Below, piece after piece: positions 6,745 to 7,535 of a stretch of DNA of 7,535 bases. Origin of the DNA: Gammaproteobacteria bacterium (GTDB lineage Bacteria > Pseudomonadota > Gammaproteobacteria > DSM-26407); contig JAQVKR010000123.1 of assembly GCA_028694565.1 (NCBI GenBank), positions 1 to 7,535 of the forward strand, in the 5' to 3' direction. The notes under the pieces were generated by a model that searched no databases, was not told the origin of the DNA, and saw nothing but the letters and a program-made list of their open reading frames with translations. The translations under genes were made by a program, and so were the position numbers. Positions within the stretch are counted from its first letter, which is position 1; every line of letters starts with the position of its first letter.

Positions 6745-7535
<791 letters not shown>

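Overview
The window is about 7.5 kb of very GC-rich, densely coding bacterial DNA with a strong G/C bias at third codon positions. It resembles a chromosomal segment of a high-GC gammaproteobacterium. The predicted proteins align, from memory, with E. coli QseB/QseC, MscS, YbbA/YbbP and YigB. The phylum-level call is an inference from family resemblance; I cannot name the genus.

Layout: (1) At the left edge, the DNA-binding end of an OmpR/PhoB-type response regulator is followed 5 bp later by a complete QseC-type sensor histidine kinase (+ strand). (2) A complete MscS mechanosensitive channel gene lies on the - strand. It converges with the kinase gene across a 5-bp gap, and a hairpin spans both stop codons. 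(3) A 249-bp intergenic region separates the mscS start from the next operon. It is the only sizeable non-coding stretch, and it holds GC-rich hairpins, related CCGG-centred inverted repeats and presumably divergent promoters. (4) A + strand run encodes an ABC ATPase (ybbA), its large FtsX-type permease (ybbP) and a HAD phosphatase resembling YigB, with gaps of 38 and 28 bp, probably one transcript. (5) At the right edge, the 3' part of a succinate/acetyl-CoA CoA-transferase gene is on the - strand, converging on the HAD gene across 13 bp.

How the genes relate: the two-component pair senses an envelope or extracytoplasmic signal and regulates transcription. MscS releases solutes during hypo-osmotic shock. 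YbbA/YbbP form an ATP-driven inner-membrane complex that probably handles hydrophobic or lipid-like substrates. The HAD protein and the CoA-transferase are cytoplasmic metabolic enzymes. Three of the loci concern the cell envelope, but nothing in the sequence ties them into one pathway.

I found no mobile element, CRISPR array, RNA gene or clearly novel multigene system. The most unusual signals are the stop-codon-spanning hairpin at 1660-1683, the structured mscS leader, and the presence of mscS rather than the thioesterase gene tesA divergent from ybbAP.
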